NCBI GenBank assembly: GCA_963751595.1
Contig: CAVVVC010000005.1
Span: forward strand, 95,821 to 159,820
Direction of reading: 5' to 3'
Length of the DNA stretch: 64,000 bases
Source of the DNA: JAHEGP01 sp963751595
Lineage (GTDB): Bacteria > Pseudomonadota > Gammaproteobacteria > Pseudomonadales > JAHEGP01
Made by a program: the position numbers and the translations under genes. The notes beneath the pieces are model-generated. The model was not told the origin of the DNA. It was given only the letters and a program-made list of their open reading frames with translations, and did not search any database. Positions 37,958 through 47,019 of this stretch are shown here, in pieces. The number at the start of each line of letters is the position of its first letter. The stretch's first letter is position 1.

Positions 37958-40126
37958 ATGAAGCGTCCAATGATGCCAGGATTACTGCTGGCGATATTCC
38001 TCGGTACATCACTTTCTGCTCCTTCGGCAATGGCCGATAAGCGCGACTTCAAACCCTCGCCGCATTATTCCAACTGGGGGCTGCATCATTGGTTGATTCA
38101 GCGGTGGCTGCATGATCATAAACCGCCGCAATATCACAAGCCCCCGCATCATAAACCTCCGCAGCATAAGCCGGAGGCCAGGTTTAGCTGGCGCATGACC
38201 AAGCGAACCAAAAGCATTTACAACACAGAATTCAAGCCCGAGCTTGAGAACGGCGAGCGTCACTGGATGATCAAGGGGCCCGACGGAAAACCGGGCCTTT
38301 ACGGCGGTGTGTCAAGCGTTCCACTGGACCAGATCAATCCGCCGAAGGGTTACAAGGTCGTGTTCAATGGCTGCCAATCGAAGGGTAAGATCCAGCAATA
38401 TGAGTGGCGTATTGACGGCAAACGCGTCGCCAAGTCCAAAGATTGCAAGTTCAAGACGCGACTGCACGAGGGGACTTACACTGTCGAACTCGTGGTCAAG
38501 GGCGGCGGTCGCAAGAGTTCGGTTACCCGGGAAGTCAGCCCAAGGGATTTATTGATCGTGATCATGGGTGACTCTTACTCCTCGGGAGAGGGTAACGGCC
38601 TCAGGATGTGGCCCAACGAAGGCGGCATAGAGGATACAAGCCTGGCCGATGCCGCTGCCAACAATGGCAAAGGCTGGAGTGAGAACGCCTTCTGGGACTA
38701 TGCCAATTGCCATCGCAGCACCCGCTCCGGGCAGGCCAATGCCGCGATAGACCTGGAAAATGCAGATCCCCACACCTCGGTCACCACGCTATACCTGGCT
38801 TGCTCAGGCGCCCAAATCGACAGTGGCATTCTGGGCATCAAGGACGGCTACCTCGGCGGACCCGAAAAGCCGCAGACTTTCCAAGCCTACGAACTGGCGA
38901 TTTTAAACGGGCGTGATATCGATGCAATCACGCTGGGTATCGGGGGCAATGACATTGGCTTTGTGCCCATCGTCAGTGAGGCACTCTTTCAACCCGACGC
39001 ATTTCTGTCCACCCAGTTGTCCCCGTTGATTCCCGTGGACCCCAAGCTTCCGCTGGCATCGGAACTGCCGCCGGTTGTTGAAAGCGCGCTTCCATTTCTG
39101 TTACTGGCTCCGGATGAAGACTATAACGACATCCGGCCTCCTGAAACTCCACAACCACCGTTGAAGGTGCTTGAACCCAACGCCCTGCACGCCTGTGACT
39201 CCCAGTTTCAGAAGGCCGCTTTCGGGGCGGGGGGTATCGGGCCCGACGACAGCTGCCGTGAAGCCATCGGCACAACCGAATTCGGGCTTGCCCAGGTCCA
39301 GGCCTGTTTTACCGGAACCGGGCCCAACGACTGCGAGTTTGCACGCAGCTATTTCGTCTACTCCGATTTCGACGCTGAACCCAAAGCGGGGGACTGGATT
39401 CACCCCGATGGCGACAGTATCGGTGTGCCGGCAAGCTGGCCCGGGCTAGGTGTGCCCGAGGACAGGATTTTTTATACCGAGTACCCTGACCTCACAACCA
39501 CCTTTGTGGACTTTCCGGAAGATACATCGTTGGAATTCTGCAGCATATCGCTTGGAAAAACACAGATGCTGCTGCTGCTCAGGGCGCTTCAGCAGCTTGC
39601 AGACAACCCGGCATTGATCCAGGTACTCATCGACTTCGTCAATAACAACGTGGGCCCCACCGACGAGTTTGGCCTGGCCCAGAACGAGTTCCAGTGGGCC
39701 TCTGAAGCGGTGCTAAACGGGCCCCTACTCCCCGAACTTAAAGCCCTGATGCTGGATTTGACAGCCGTCTGGCGGGCCAGGACCGGGCCAGGTTTGACTG
39801 ACTACACGCTTATCGGTGGTCGCGAACCCGTTGACTTTGTCAACCTCGGTAATGACGCGCCAGCACTGAACGAGATGACAGCGCTGGCCGGTGCCGTGTA
39901 TGGCTGGAACTCCGTAATCGGCACCCATGACCTGGCCTCCGGACATGGCCTCTGCACGCCACAACCCGACGGCAGCAACGATGCGACTGCCGCATATGCC
40001 TACCTGATAGGAACAGGCGCCCCTGGCGGCACCAATGTTTCCGGTTCGGCGCACCCCAATTTGCTGGGCCAGCAGGCCTACCGCGGCCCCCTCGCATTCC
40101 ACCTGGAGGATAGCTTGCTCGACTGA
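37958..40126 (+). CDS. Secreted GDSL/SGNH-family esterase with His/Pro-rich linker
   Basis: Protein of 722 aa with a signal peptide (GLLLAIFLGTSLSAPSAMA). A short repetitive linker follows near residues 48-72, made of HKPPQ/HKPPH units, then a PKD-like domain (NGCQSKGKIQQYEWRIDGK). The SGNH catalytic domain has block I MGDSYSSGEGNG with the nucleophile Ser, block III LGIGGNDIGF, and a C-terminal block V context SGSAHPNLLGQQAY with the catalytic His. A long insertion separates blocks III and V. The start at 37958 has AAGGCGAGG eight bases upstream. Probably an exported lipase/esterase or carbohydrate deacetylase. Confidence 0.88.
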   Translation: MKRPMMPGLLLAIFLGTSLSAPSAMADKRDFKPSPHYSNWGLHHWLIQRWLHDHKPPQYHKPPHHKPPQHKPEARFSWRMTKRTKSIYNTEFKPELENGERHWMIKGPDGKPGLYGGVSSVPLDQINPPKGYKVVFNGCQSKGKIQQYEWRIDGKRVAKSKDCKFKTRLHEGTYTVELVVKGGGRKSSVTREVSPRDLLIVIMGDSYSSGEGNGLRMWPNEGGIEDTSLADAAANNGKGWSENAFWDYANCHRSTRSGQANAAIDLENADPHTSVTTLYLACSGAQIDSGILGIKDGYLGGPEKPQTFQAYELAILNGRDIDAITLGIGGNDIGFVPIVSEALFQPDAFLSTQLSPLIPVDPKLPLASELPPVVESALPFLLLAPDEDYNDIRPPETPQPPLKVLEPNALHACDSQFQKAAFGAGGIGPDDSCREAIGTTEFGLAQVQACFTGTGPNDCEFARSYFVYSDFDAEPKAGDWIHPDGDSIGVPASWPGLGVPEDRIFYTEYPDLTTTFVDFPEDTSLEFCSISLGKTQMLLLLRALQQLADNPALIQVLIDFVNNNVGPTDEFGLAQNEFQWASEAVLNGPLLPELKALMLDLTAVWRARTGPGLTDYTLIGGREPVDFVNLGNDAPALNEMTALAGAVYGWNSVIGTHDLASGHGLCTPQPDGSNDATAAYAYLIGTGAPGGTNVSGSAHPNLLGQQAYRGPLAFHLEDSLLD

Positions 40127-40215
40127 CCGTTTCGCCTCAACAGCGAGTGCTCCGCGGGCAGGGTGCCGTCGCTTCATCACTGCCTTGGCTGGTAGGCGCG
40201 GGCAAAGGCAGTAAT

Positions 40216-40680
40216 TCACCCAGCTCCCCGAAGCCAGTCGAGGATTTTTGCAATTACGGTGGGCTTTGCCGCTGCCAGGGATGCAGACAGGCTTGCCCCC
40301 GCATGGAAGCATTCACCCTCGACGCCGATAAACAGGATTTGCGCCGGCAGCCTGCCCAGCGCGCGGGCCAGCTCGATGGCTTCGGCCACACCAAAGGCAT
40401 GGCTGGAGTAGATCCTGCATGCCTCGGGCAGGGGTTTGAGTCCCAGATCGAAACGGAAGATTTCCCCTGGCTCACCACCCGAGGATACCGCGTCTACAAG
40501 CAGCACTTTGTCAGCTCCCTGCAAGCAGTCGATCAGCGCCGCGGGTTCACCGTCATGCTCGATACATTTCAGCCCCGGTATCGCCAGTTGCGCCAGTTCC
40601 GCGGCGACAAGACAGCCGAAGGCGTCATCGCTCCGATAGCGATTACCGATGCCTACAACGAGGTCAAACGACGGCTTCAT
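40216..40680 (-). CDS. [NiFe]-hydrogenase maturation protease
   Basis: Endopeptidase of 154 aa that removes the C-terminal tail of the hydrogenase large subunit after nickel insertion. It shows the HyaD/HoxW-type features: LVVGIGNRYRSDDAFGCLVA with the nickel-sensing Asp, an LLVDAVSSGGEPGE segment with the second Asp, and SSHAFGVAEAI with the His. Its ATG overlaps the large-subunit stop by four bases. It is the last gene of the operon. No other hyp maturation genes are present in the window. Confidence 0.92.
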   Translation of the reverse strand: MKPSFDLVVGIGNRYRSDDAFGCLVAAELAQLAIPGLKCIEHDGEPAALIDCLQGADKVLLVDAVSSGGEPGEIFRFDLGLKPLPEACRIYSSHAFGVAEAIELARALGRLPAQILFIGVEGECFHAGASLSASLAAAKPTVIAKILDWLRGAG

Positions 40681-41984
40681 CCACGGTCGATCTCGAGCTT
40701 GAGGAAGTGGGTTGCACAGGAAATGCAGGGGTCGTAATTGCGAATCGCCTGCTCACACAGGTACTGGATTTCAGCATCCGGCCGGTCGAGGCAGGTGGGC
40801 GCAAACCGGCGCAGGTCATCTTCGATCATCTTCTGGTTCTGGGAAGTGGGCGGGACGATATTCGCGTGTTCAATGCTGCCCTCCTCGCTGATCGTGTAGC
40901 GGTGATACAGCAGCCCCCGGGGCGCCTCGGTCGCACCGTGGCCGGTGCCGGCCCTTGGATCCACGGTGATCGACGACGGCTGCCGGGGATCATAGCCGTC
41001 GATGATGCGAAGCGCCTCGTCCACGGCATACAGTACCTCGATAGCGCGCACCGAAATGCTCCGGAAGGGGTTGTGGCAGGTGGCGCCGAGCCCGATAGCC
41101 TTGGCTGCTGCCCGGATATCGCCGGGCAAACGGTCGTAGTTGAGGGCATAGCGCGCCATCGGCCCGACATGGTAGCAGTCACCCCCCGGCTTCAGCACGC
41201 AGTGCAATGCATTGCTGTACTCGACGTGGCGTTCCTCGAAATGATCATCGAATTGCGAGACCGGAACGTCGAGGCCCCGGTTGGATGCCAGCCGCCCCTC
41301 ATTCATCGGGTATTCATCGGGGTGGCGTAGTGCGACAAAGGTGTAATCCTGTTCAAAATCCGGAAAATCCAGAGTGCCGCTCCAGTGCACCGTTTCCAGC
41401 GCAAGCTCCCGGGCTCGCAACAGGGTTTCGCGCAGGGCCAGTAGCGCCGCCTGTTCAGGCAGGCGATAGAAACCACCCACGCAGACGTTGACCGGATGAA
41501 TTTCACGACCGCCGATCAGTTGCATGATGGCGTTGCCTGCTTTCTTGAGTTGCAGCCCGCCCTCGACCACTGCGGGGTAATCCCGGGCCATTTCGATGGC
41601 ATTGGCATAACCCAGGAAATCGGGTGCGTGCAAAAGGTAGATATGCAGCGTGTGGCTGGAGATCCACTCGCCGCAGTACAGCAAGCGACGCAGCTCACGC
41701 AGCAGGCCTCCCACCGTTACGCCGCAGGCATCTTCCATCGCATGCACAGCGCTCATTTGATAGGCCACCGGGCAGATGCCGCAAATACGCGCGGTGATAT
41801 CAGAAGCTTCCCGGAAGTCGCGCCCCCGTAGCAATCCCTCGAAAAAACGCGGTGGCTCGAATATCCTCAGCTTGACGTCCTCGAGCTTACCCCCGCGAAT
41901 CTTGAGGTACATCGCACCCTCGCCCTCTACCCGGGTGAGATAGTCGACCTTGATCGTGCGCTCACCATCGGGGCGCTCAGGCAT
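40677..41984 (-). CDS. Group 3b [NiFe]-hydrogenase large (alpha) subunit
   Basis: Catalytic subunit of 435 aa. The L1 motif RICGICPVAYQMSAVHA supplies two nickel cysteines, and the C-terminal L2 motif DPCISCATHF supplies the other two, followed by a short tail (FLKLEIDRG) expected to be cut off after His. L0 is RVEGEGA. The motif set matches cytoplasmic NADP(H)-linked group 3b enzymes (sulfhydrogenase alpha). The start at 41984 overlaps the small subunit by eight bases. A much longer upstream frame (to 42176) is only an open shadow within the small-subunit gene. Confidence 0.93.
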   Translation of the reverse strand: MPERPDGERTIKVDYLTRVEGEGAMYLKIRGGKLEDVKLRIFEPPRFFEGLLRGRDFREASDITARICGICPVAYQMSAVHAMEDACGVTVGGLLRELRRLLYCGEWISSHTLHIYLLHAPDFLGYANAIEMARDYPAVVEGGLQLKKAGNAIMQLIGGREIHPVNVCVGGFYRLPEQAALLALRETLLRARELALETVHWSGTLDFPDFEQDYTFVALRHPDEYPMNEGRLASNRGLDVPVSQFDDHFEERHVEYSNALHCVLKPGGDCYHVGPMARYALNYDRLPGDIRAAAKAIGLGATCHNPFRSISVRAIEVLYAVDEALRIIDGYDPRQPSSITVDPRAGTGHGATEAPRGLLYHRYTISEEGSIEHANIVPPTSQNQKMIEDDLRRFAPTCLDRPDAEIQYLCEQAIRNYDPCISCATHFLKLEIDRG

Positions 41985-42750
41985 GCCGTTTCCCCTCTTC
42001 ACTAAAGCCAGGCGCCGCCGCGTTGTAGGTTTTGAACATGCGCGCCAGTTCCGCCTGACTGGCGCCCAGCTCCAGCAAGGCTGCGGCCAGCGCCGCGGTG
42101 TTGGCCGATTCCATCGGCCCATAGCAACCGTAACAGCCGCGGTTGTACGCCGGGCAGATGGCACCGCAACCCGCATGCGTGACCGGCCCCATGCAGGGCG
42201 TCCCCTGAATCACGCTGATACAGGGTGTACCGCGCTGCTTGCACTCGATGCACACGCTGTGGGACGCAATATTGGGACGGCGATGATTCAGAAACGCGTT
42301 GATAACTTCCAGCAACTGCTGCTTGCTGATCGGGCAGCCGTGCAGCTGGTAATCCACCGCCACATGCTGGGCAATCGGGGTCGAGGTGGCCAGCGTGCTG
42401 ATGTAGTGCGGCGAGGGATAGACAAGCTCCAGATATTCCTCGACATCGGTAAAGTTACGCAGTGCCTGAATACCCCCCGCGGTGGCACAGGCGCCAATCG
42501 TCACCAGATATCTTGATTCCTCGCGCACCCTTTGCAGGCGCGCCAGGTCTTCAACTGTGGTTACCGAGCCTTCAACTAACGATAGGTCGTAGGGGCCGTC
42601 GAGCACCGCGCGGCTGGCCTCGGGAAAATTGGCGATGGTCAGATGCTCTGCCACCGCGAGTAATTCGTCCTCGCAATCCAGCAGGCTGAGCTGGCAACCA
42701 TCGCAGGAGGCAAATTTCCACACCGCTAGTTTGGGGTTCTGCTCCATCAC
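41977..42750 (-). CDS. Group 3b [NiFe]-hydrogenase small (delta) subunit
   Basis: Iron-sulfur electron-transfer subunit of 257 aa next to the catalytic subunit. It begins with the proximal-cluster motif KFASCDGCQLSLLDCEDEL, followed by GACATAGGIQALRN and GCPISKQQLLEVI. The C-terminal part has additional cysteines (CIECKQRGTPCISVIQ, CMGPVTHAGCGAICP) for two more [4Fe-4S] clusters, and a Cys-Tyr motif GCYGCYGP. It has no Tat signal, in line with a cytoplasmic enzyme. The ATG overlaps the diaphorase stop by four bases. Confidence 0.92.
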   Translation of the reverse strand: MMEQNPKLAVWKFASCDGCQLSLLDCEDELLAVAEHLTIANFPEASRAVLDGPYDLSLVEGSVTTVEDLARLQRVREESRYLVTIGACATAGGIQALRNFTDVEEYLELVYPSPHYISTLATSTPIAQHVAVDYQLHGCPISKQQLLEVINAFLNHRRPNIASHSVCIECKQRGTPCISVIQGTPCMGPVTHAGCGAICPAYNRGCYGCYGPMESANTAALAAALLELGASQAELARMFKTYNAAAPGFSEEGKRHA

Positions 42751-43592
42751 ACCTCCCGTATCATGAACAGTCGCTCAATCCGATCGAAGGAAAATACCGG
42801 GCCATCCGCGCAGACAAAAAACGGTCCGTACTGGCAGCGACCGCAGCTTTTCACCGCGCACTGCATATTGCGCTCCAGCGAAAGGTAAATATCACCGGCC
42901 CCAAGCCCGAGGTCGAGCAGTGCATAGGCACTGAAGCGCATCATAAGCTCGGGGCCACAAATCAAGGCTGAAGTTTTCACCGGATCGATCCTGCGGTTTT
43001 GTAGCAGCGTGGTGACGAAGCCCACCTTGCCCAGCCAGTCGCGTCCGGCGTTATCGACAGTGACATCGACCTCCAGCGCGGATTGCTCGCGCCAGGCTTG
43101 CAGTTCCCGATGGTAGAGAATATTGCCAGGCTCACGGGCACCGTAAAGCACTGCAATCTCACCATAAGCCTCGCGTCTGGCCAACAGGCGGTATACAGCC
43201 GGGCGCAGCGGGGCCAGCCCGAGCCCACCGGCCATAACGATCAGGTTTCGTCCCGCCCTGTCATCGACCGGCCAGGCACTGCCAAAGGGCCCCCGCAGGC
43301 CAATGGTGTCACCGGCTGTTACCGCCGTGAGCGCCCTGGTAACGGAACCCACCGCCATCACGGTAAAGGTCAGCTCCCCCGCTGTCGCCGGATCACCGCT
43401 GACCGATATCGGGACCTCGCCATGCCCGAAAACATAGAGCATATAAAATTGCCCGGGGGCGAATTCACAATTGCCGGCGCTCCCCGCGGGCTCCACGCGC
43501 AGGGTGATGCAGCCGGGCATTTCCTCGCGGGTATCCAGCACACGGAAAGGAGTCGGCAACATTGGTGCCGCTGCTTTAGTTTGGCCCTGCAT
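42747..43592 (-). CDS. Hydrogenase NAD(P)H/FAD diaphorase (gamma) subunit
   Basis: Ferredoxin reductase-like protein of 281 aa that links the hydrogenase clusters to NAD(P)(H). FAD-binding region APGQFYMLYVFGHGEVPISVS, nucleotide-binding MAGGLGLAPLRPAVYRLL and CGPELMMR are visible. The C-terminus has a [2Fe-2S] pattern CAVKSCGRCQYGPFFVC as in sulfhydrogenase gamma/PyrK-like proteins. The start at 43592, preceded by a G-rich run, is favoured over 43613 because of the ribosome-binding site. A third in-frame ATG at 43562 would remove the overlap with the upstream gene. Confidence 0.9.
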   Translation of the reverse strand: MQGQTKAAAPMLPTPFRVLDTREEMPGCITLRVEPAGSAGNCEFAPGQFYMLYVFGHGEVPISVSGDPATAGELTFTVMAVGSVTRALTAVTAGDTIGLRGPFGSAWPVDDRAGRNLIVMAGGLGLAPLRPAVYRLLARREAYGEIAVLYGAREPGNILYHRELQAWREQSALEVDVTVDNAGRDWLGKVGFVTTLLQNRRIDPVKTSALICGPELMMRFSAYALLDLGLGAGDIYLSLERNMQCAVKSCGRCQYGPFFVCADGPVFSFDRIERLFMIREV

Positions 43593-44067
43593 CCACGCCC
43601 CCCGCGTTGGCATAGATATCCAGCATCTGCACCCGGGCGGCCTGCAGCCGTTCCAGCATCAATTGTGCGAAGCGCCTCATCAACTGGTAGCCCAGTTCAT
43701 GGTCTGCCTCGGCCTTGCCGCGCAGGCATTCGCCGTCGAGGGCGATCGCAGCGCCATCGGACAAAGCCAGGGAATCGAAATTGTTGCGGTGGGGTGCAAA
43801 CAGCCAGGAGAAACCCGTTACCCCGCCGGCGTCCACCCGGGCCACAGCGACGGACCCCGCCGCCGGCACGTGGCTTTCGATGGAGACGATGCCCTCCCGG
43901 ATCAGGTAAAAGGCGTCAGCTTTCTCCCCCCCGCGCAGGAGGAAGTCGCCGGCCTTGAAGCGAACGAGTCCGCCGCAACCCGCGAGAGTGTCCAGGTGGG
44001 CGGCCGACATGCCGGCGAAGAAAGGGCTTTCGCCCAGTAGTTGACGGATGCGCTTTATTTCAACCAT
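43576..44067 (-). CDS. Cyclic nucleotide-binding domain protein in the hydrogenase operon
   Basis: A 163-aa protein with a single CNB/CRP-like effector domain: FFAGMSAAHLDTLAGCGGLV, FKAGDFLLRGGEKADAFYLIREG, then a phosphate-binding-cassette region GVTGFSWLFAPHRNNFDSLA. There is no DNA-binding helix-turn-helix at the C-terminus (which ends about helix RLQAARVQMLDIY). The usual R-A-A core of the cassette is not evident. AAGGAA lies upstream of ATG 44067. Overlaps both neighbours. Probably regulates or senses redox/energy for the hydrogenase; it occurs in group 3b operons of other bacteria. Confidence 0.85.
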   Translation of the reverse strand: MVEIKRIRQLLGESPFFAGMSAAHLDTLAGCGGLVRFKAGDFLLRGGEKADAFYLIREGIVSIESHVPAAGSVAVARVDAGGVTGFSWLFAPHRNNFDSLALSDGAAIALDGECLRGKAEADHELGYQLMRRFAQLMLERLQAARVQMLDIYANAGGVDAGPN

Positions 44068-45202
44068 CAGCGATTTCCTTCTGTAAGTCACTGGCCCGCA
44101 GCACGGCGACCTCTTCGGTCAGGTCGATGCCCACCGGGCACCAGGTGATACAGCGCCCACAGCCGACACAACCGGAGGTGCCGAACTGATCCAGCCAGGT
44201 GGCAAGCTTATGCACCAACCACTGCCGGTAACGAGAGCGAATAGTGGGGCGCACACTGCCACCGTGAATGTAGGAGAAGTCCATGGTGTAACAGGAATCC
44301 CATTCCCGCCAGCGTTCAGCGTGGTCTCCACTGAGGTCGGTGACATCTTCGACTTTCGAGCAAAAGCAGGTGGGGCATGCCATGGTGCAGTTGCCACAGG
44401 CCAGGCAGCGCTCCTGGAGCGCACTCCAGTGTGGGTTGTCGTAGTTGCGATAAAGCAGCGCCTGGATATCGGTGAGGTCGAGCTTGCGCCCGACTTGTTC
44501 CCGGGTGCGTTGGCTCACCTCCCTGGCGGCGCCGATCGCGTCGCTACCGGCGACTGAATGCGGTATTGCCGCCAACAGTTGCTCTCCCCGCAAACTGCCC
44601 GATTCGACGACGAAGAAATGGGTGTCATCGTCCAGGACCTCGGTGAGGGCAAGATCGAAGCCGCCGCTGGCGACCGGGCCGCTATCCATCGAGGTGCAAA
44701 AGCAGGTTTTTGCCGCCTGGGAACAGTTGACCACGACAATCACCGCCTTGTTGCGGCGGTCGGTATACAGCGGGTCGGGATGTTGGGGATGGCTAAAAAC
44801 CCGGCCCTGAACCTGAATCGCCTGGAGGTCGCAGGGGCGCACACCGATGAAGGCGTAGGGCTTTTCCCGGTCTTCCACCCCGTGCACACTGAAGCCGCCG
44901 TCGGCGGCCCTGTCCCCCTGCCAGAGCTTTGTTCGTGGCGGGAACAGGTACTTTTTCCAGGAATGCGGCCCATTGTTGAATCCGAACAACGCGTCATCGT
45001 CGCGCCGTTCGAGACGGTAGCTGGCCGCATCCTGTCGTTCAGTCCAGCCGACTGGCAGATCCTCTACGCTGCCCACGACATCGCAGACGATGGCGCCATT
45101 ACGCCGGGTTGGGCCCACTGGCTGATAGCCCTGCTCAAGTAGCAGGTCTAACAAACACTGCAACTGATTGACTGCTATCACCGCTTTGGAAGTACTGGCC
45201 AT
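44060..45202 (-). CDS. Hydrogenase iron-sulfur (beta) subunit, 4Fe-4S ferredoxin-type
   Basis: First gene of the hydrogenase operon, 380 aa. It is the HydB/AsrA-type subunit with an N-terminal part resembling sulfite reductase subunit A (PPRTKLWQGDRAADG, FIGVRPCDLQAIQVQ, FCTSMDSGPVA) and two C-terminal [4Fe-4S] cluster motifs CLACGNCTMACPTC and CVGCGRCITWCP. ATG 45202 is preferred, with GGGGAGG immediately upstream, over an in-frame start at 45367. It overlaps the CNB gene by eight bases. Confidence 0.9.
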   Translation of the reverse strand: MASTSKAVIAVNQLQCLLDLLLEQGYQPVGPTRRNGAIVCDVVGSVEDLPVGWTERQDAASYRLERRDDDALFGFNNGPHSWKKYLFPPRTKLWQGDRAADGGFSVHGVEDREKPYAFIGVRPCDLQAIQVQGRVFSHPQHPDPLYTDRRNKAVIVVVNCSQAAKTCFCTSMDSGPVASGGFDLALTEVLDDDTHFFVVESGSLRGEQLLAAIPHSVAGSDAIGAAREVSQRTREQVGRKLDLTDIQALLYRNYDNPHWSALQERCLACGNCTMACPTCFCSKVEDVTDLSGDHAERWREWDSCYTMDFSYIHGGSVRPTIRSRYRQWLVHKLATWLDQFGTSGCVGCGRCITWCPVGIDLTEEVAVLRASDLQKEIADG

Positions 45203-45424
45203 ACCCTCCCCGCCAAGCCGCCCATATCCACCACGATCGCACTTTCCGCGGCTGGGCGCCATGCTGTGGATCAAACAAAACCACTGCCGGCGCAGGGTTC
45301 TCGGCTGCAGCCATATTGGCCCAGCTGGCCACCCCGACTGTTGCCCCGGGGGCCGGGCCTGAAACACGAGGGAGGGGGGGAATCGATCCCGGTAAACAGC
45401 GGGAGTGATTCCGTGTGCCCAACG

Positions 45425-45875
45425 TCAGGGGGACGAGGACATACTCTCGGCCTGGGTGGCCACTATCCGCAGCAGGTCACCCAGGGCAAAATTCACATCG
45501 GCAATATGCAGGGTACTGCTGGCGAGGAATATCTGCAGCGCCTGGGGGCTCAGGGGTGGTTTTCGCTCTTCTTCCACGGTATCGACCAGCAGAAACCCGT
45601 CGGCGGCACACCCCGCCGTGTGCATGCCCGGGTAGGCCACCCAGGGCGTGTCTATGGATTCCGGAAAGGGCATGCCGTTATCAGCGCCCCAGATGGTGTT
45701 TTCCAGCATTCCCGGATTGCCGCCAAGCCGCGTCGGGTCGACGCAGGGTATCGGCGTGTCCACCGGTTCGCGTTCGCGGTCACCGGCGGCGACACTGTCG
45801 TAAGCAATGATGCAGGCCGTATCCGTGGCCCGGGAGCAGAGGGGAATATTGGCGAAGCTGCCGGGCGCTAAACGG
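45425..45875 (-). pseudogene. C-terminal remnant of a DUF3089 (alpha/beta-hydrolase-like) protein
   Basis: The minus-strand frame encodes only the tail of a DUF3089 protein: GSFANIPLCSRATDTACIIA, YPGMHTAGCAADGFLLVDT and LHIADVNFALGDLLRIVATQ, all typical of the C-terminal third of this family. The catalytic nucleophile region (GHSQG) that should precede them is absent, and the frame upstream (to 46054) does not resemble the family. It is therefore a 5'-deleted gene remnant next to the hydrogenase operon. Confidence 0.7.
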
Positions 45876-45887
45876 GGAGGTGCCGGA

Positions 45888-46091
45888 TCAGCCCGGCAAC
45901 TCAGCCAAATGCGCCTTCGCTTTTTGGTAGTCAAGGCGCTGCATGGCATCCTGCGGCGTTTCACCCCCCGGAAACGGCTCCCGGTTACCCGCCTGCATTT
46001 TGCCCCGGTGTTCTTTGAGCTTGTTAGCGGACAAATCGAGACCGCTGGTGTCAACAGGGCATTTCTTCCATTCGCTTGTCAGGGCATTCAA
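45888..46091 (-). CDS. Small unrecognised ORF after the lipoate-ligase-like gene
   Basis: 67-aa frame starting with TTG six bases after the lipoate-ligase-like stop codon, reading NALTSEWKKCPVDTSGLDLS, NREPFPGGETPQDAMQRLDY. Composition looks protein-like, but no family is recognised and no ribosome-binding site is seen. Since the frame ends just where the DUF3089 remnant begins, it may be the 3' end of another deleted gene. Confidence 0.3.
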   Translation of the reverse strand: MNALTSEWKKCPVDTSGLDLSANKLKEHRGKMQAGNREPFPGGETPQDAMQRLDYQKAKAHLAELPG

Positions 46092-46097
46092 CTTATT

Positions 46098-46877
46098 CTA
46101 ATTGTTAGCGTGGCCGGTCCCCGCGGTGGCCAGTCGATCCCGTAACGTTGCGTTTATTACCGCCGAGAGGGTCCCCACCAGCTCCCTGGAGTCGACACCG
46201 CTCTCCCCGGATAAGCTGGCGTTGTAGCCCGCCAGGTAATCTGCGTTGTCCGGCCCTCCAGTAACAACCGACGCCAGTAACGCCCAGTTGGGGGAATCCA
46301 GGTAAACCCCTGACGTCAGCACGGTACAGTAGCGGTTGCGAATCTGGGCAAGACCCAGCAGCTTGCGCCCGTCGGCGGTAACCAGTTCGCCGTGGGATAC
46401 CGAGCTGTAGCAAGCCCATTCAGCACCGACATCCCGGGCATTCTGTTGCGACCGGCGGGCCTCGTCGATATCACAGATGCGACTGCCCACACCTGCCGCG
46501 GCCAGCGCCTCCCGCCATGAATCACCCAGCCAGTTATAGGCCGCCACCGCTCTCCCACACGTGATCGCATGTTGCGCGGGCAAAAACACGGTCAGACTGA
46601 GCATCTGTGGCCCGGCCATCACGGCGCCACCCCCCGACCGACGGTGTACCAGCGGAAGGTCGTGCCGGTCTGCCCGGGCCAATTGCCCGGCGCCGGGCCG
46701 TTGTGACCTGCCCATGATAATGGCAGGCCTGGTGTAACGATAAAGCAGCCATCGCGGTGCCGACGGCTCGGCGCGACTTTGCTCGGCTATGCGCTGTTGC
46801 TCTGCCGCGGCTGTGCCCCCTGCGGGGACTGCATCGTCAGTGGATTCCTGGACGACATTACCCAACATCTCCGACAC
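46098..46877 (-). CDS. Lipoate-protein ligase A-like (BPL/LplA/LipB fold) protein
   Basis: A 259-aa BPL/LplA-fold protein: RPAIIMGRSQRPGAGQL, then HRRSGGGAVMAGPQMLSLTV and the lysine-containing GRKLLGLAQIRNR, where a conserved Lys binds the lipoyl-AMP carbonyl in LplA. The N-terminal 40 residues are unusual and rich in Ala/Glu/Gln. It lacks the LplA C-terminal accessory domain, like LipM/LplA1-like and related proteins. Octanoyl or lipoyl transfer is inferred; the gene has no lipoylated-enzyme neighbours. Confidence 0.75.
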   Translation of the reverse strand: MSEMLGNVVQESTDDAVPAGGTAAAEQQRIAEQSRAEPSAPRWLLYRYTRPAIIMGRSQRPGAGQLARADRHDLPLVHRRSGGGAVMAGPQMLSLTVFLPAQHAITCGRAVAAYNWLGDSWREALAAAGVGSRICDIDEARRSQQNARDVGAEWACYSSVSHGELVTADGRKLLGLAQIRNRYCTVLTSGVYLDSPNWALLASVVTGGPDNADYLAGYNASLSGESGVDSRELVGTLSAVINATLRDRLATAGTGHANN

Positions 46878-47019
46878 TAGAAATCGGCGTCTTCATGGCG
46901 CATTTTCAACTCCTTCAGGAAGAGCCCGGCTGCATAGCAGTCAGGGGCCCGGTGCGCAAACACCTGTCAACCCGATAACAGGCGCGGGGTTCAGTATATC
47001 CTCGCTGGCGGCACTAGCC

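Noticed and set aside
40677..42176. Extended start of the hydrogenase large subunit
   Set aside because: The first 64 residues are Arg/Trp/Pro-rich out-of-frame sequence of the small-subunit gene. The true start at 41984 has a ribosome-binding site and the usual length.
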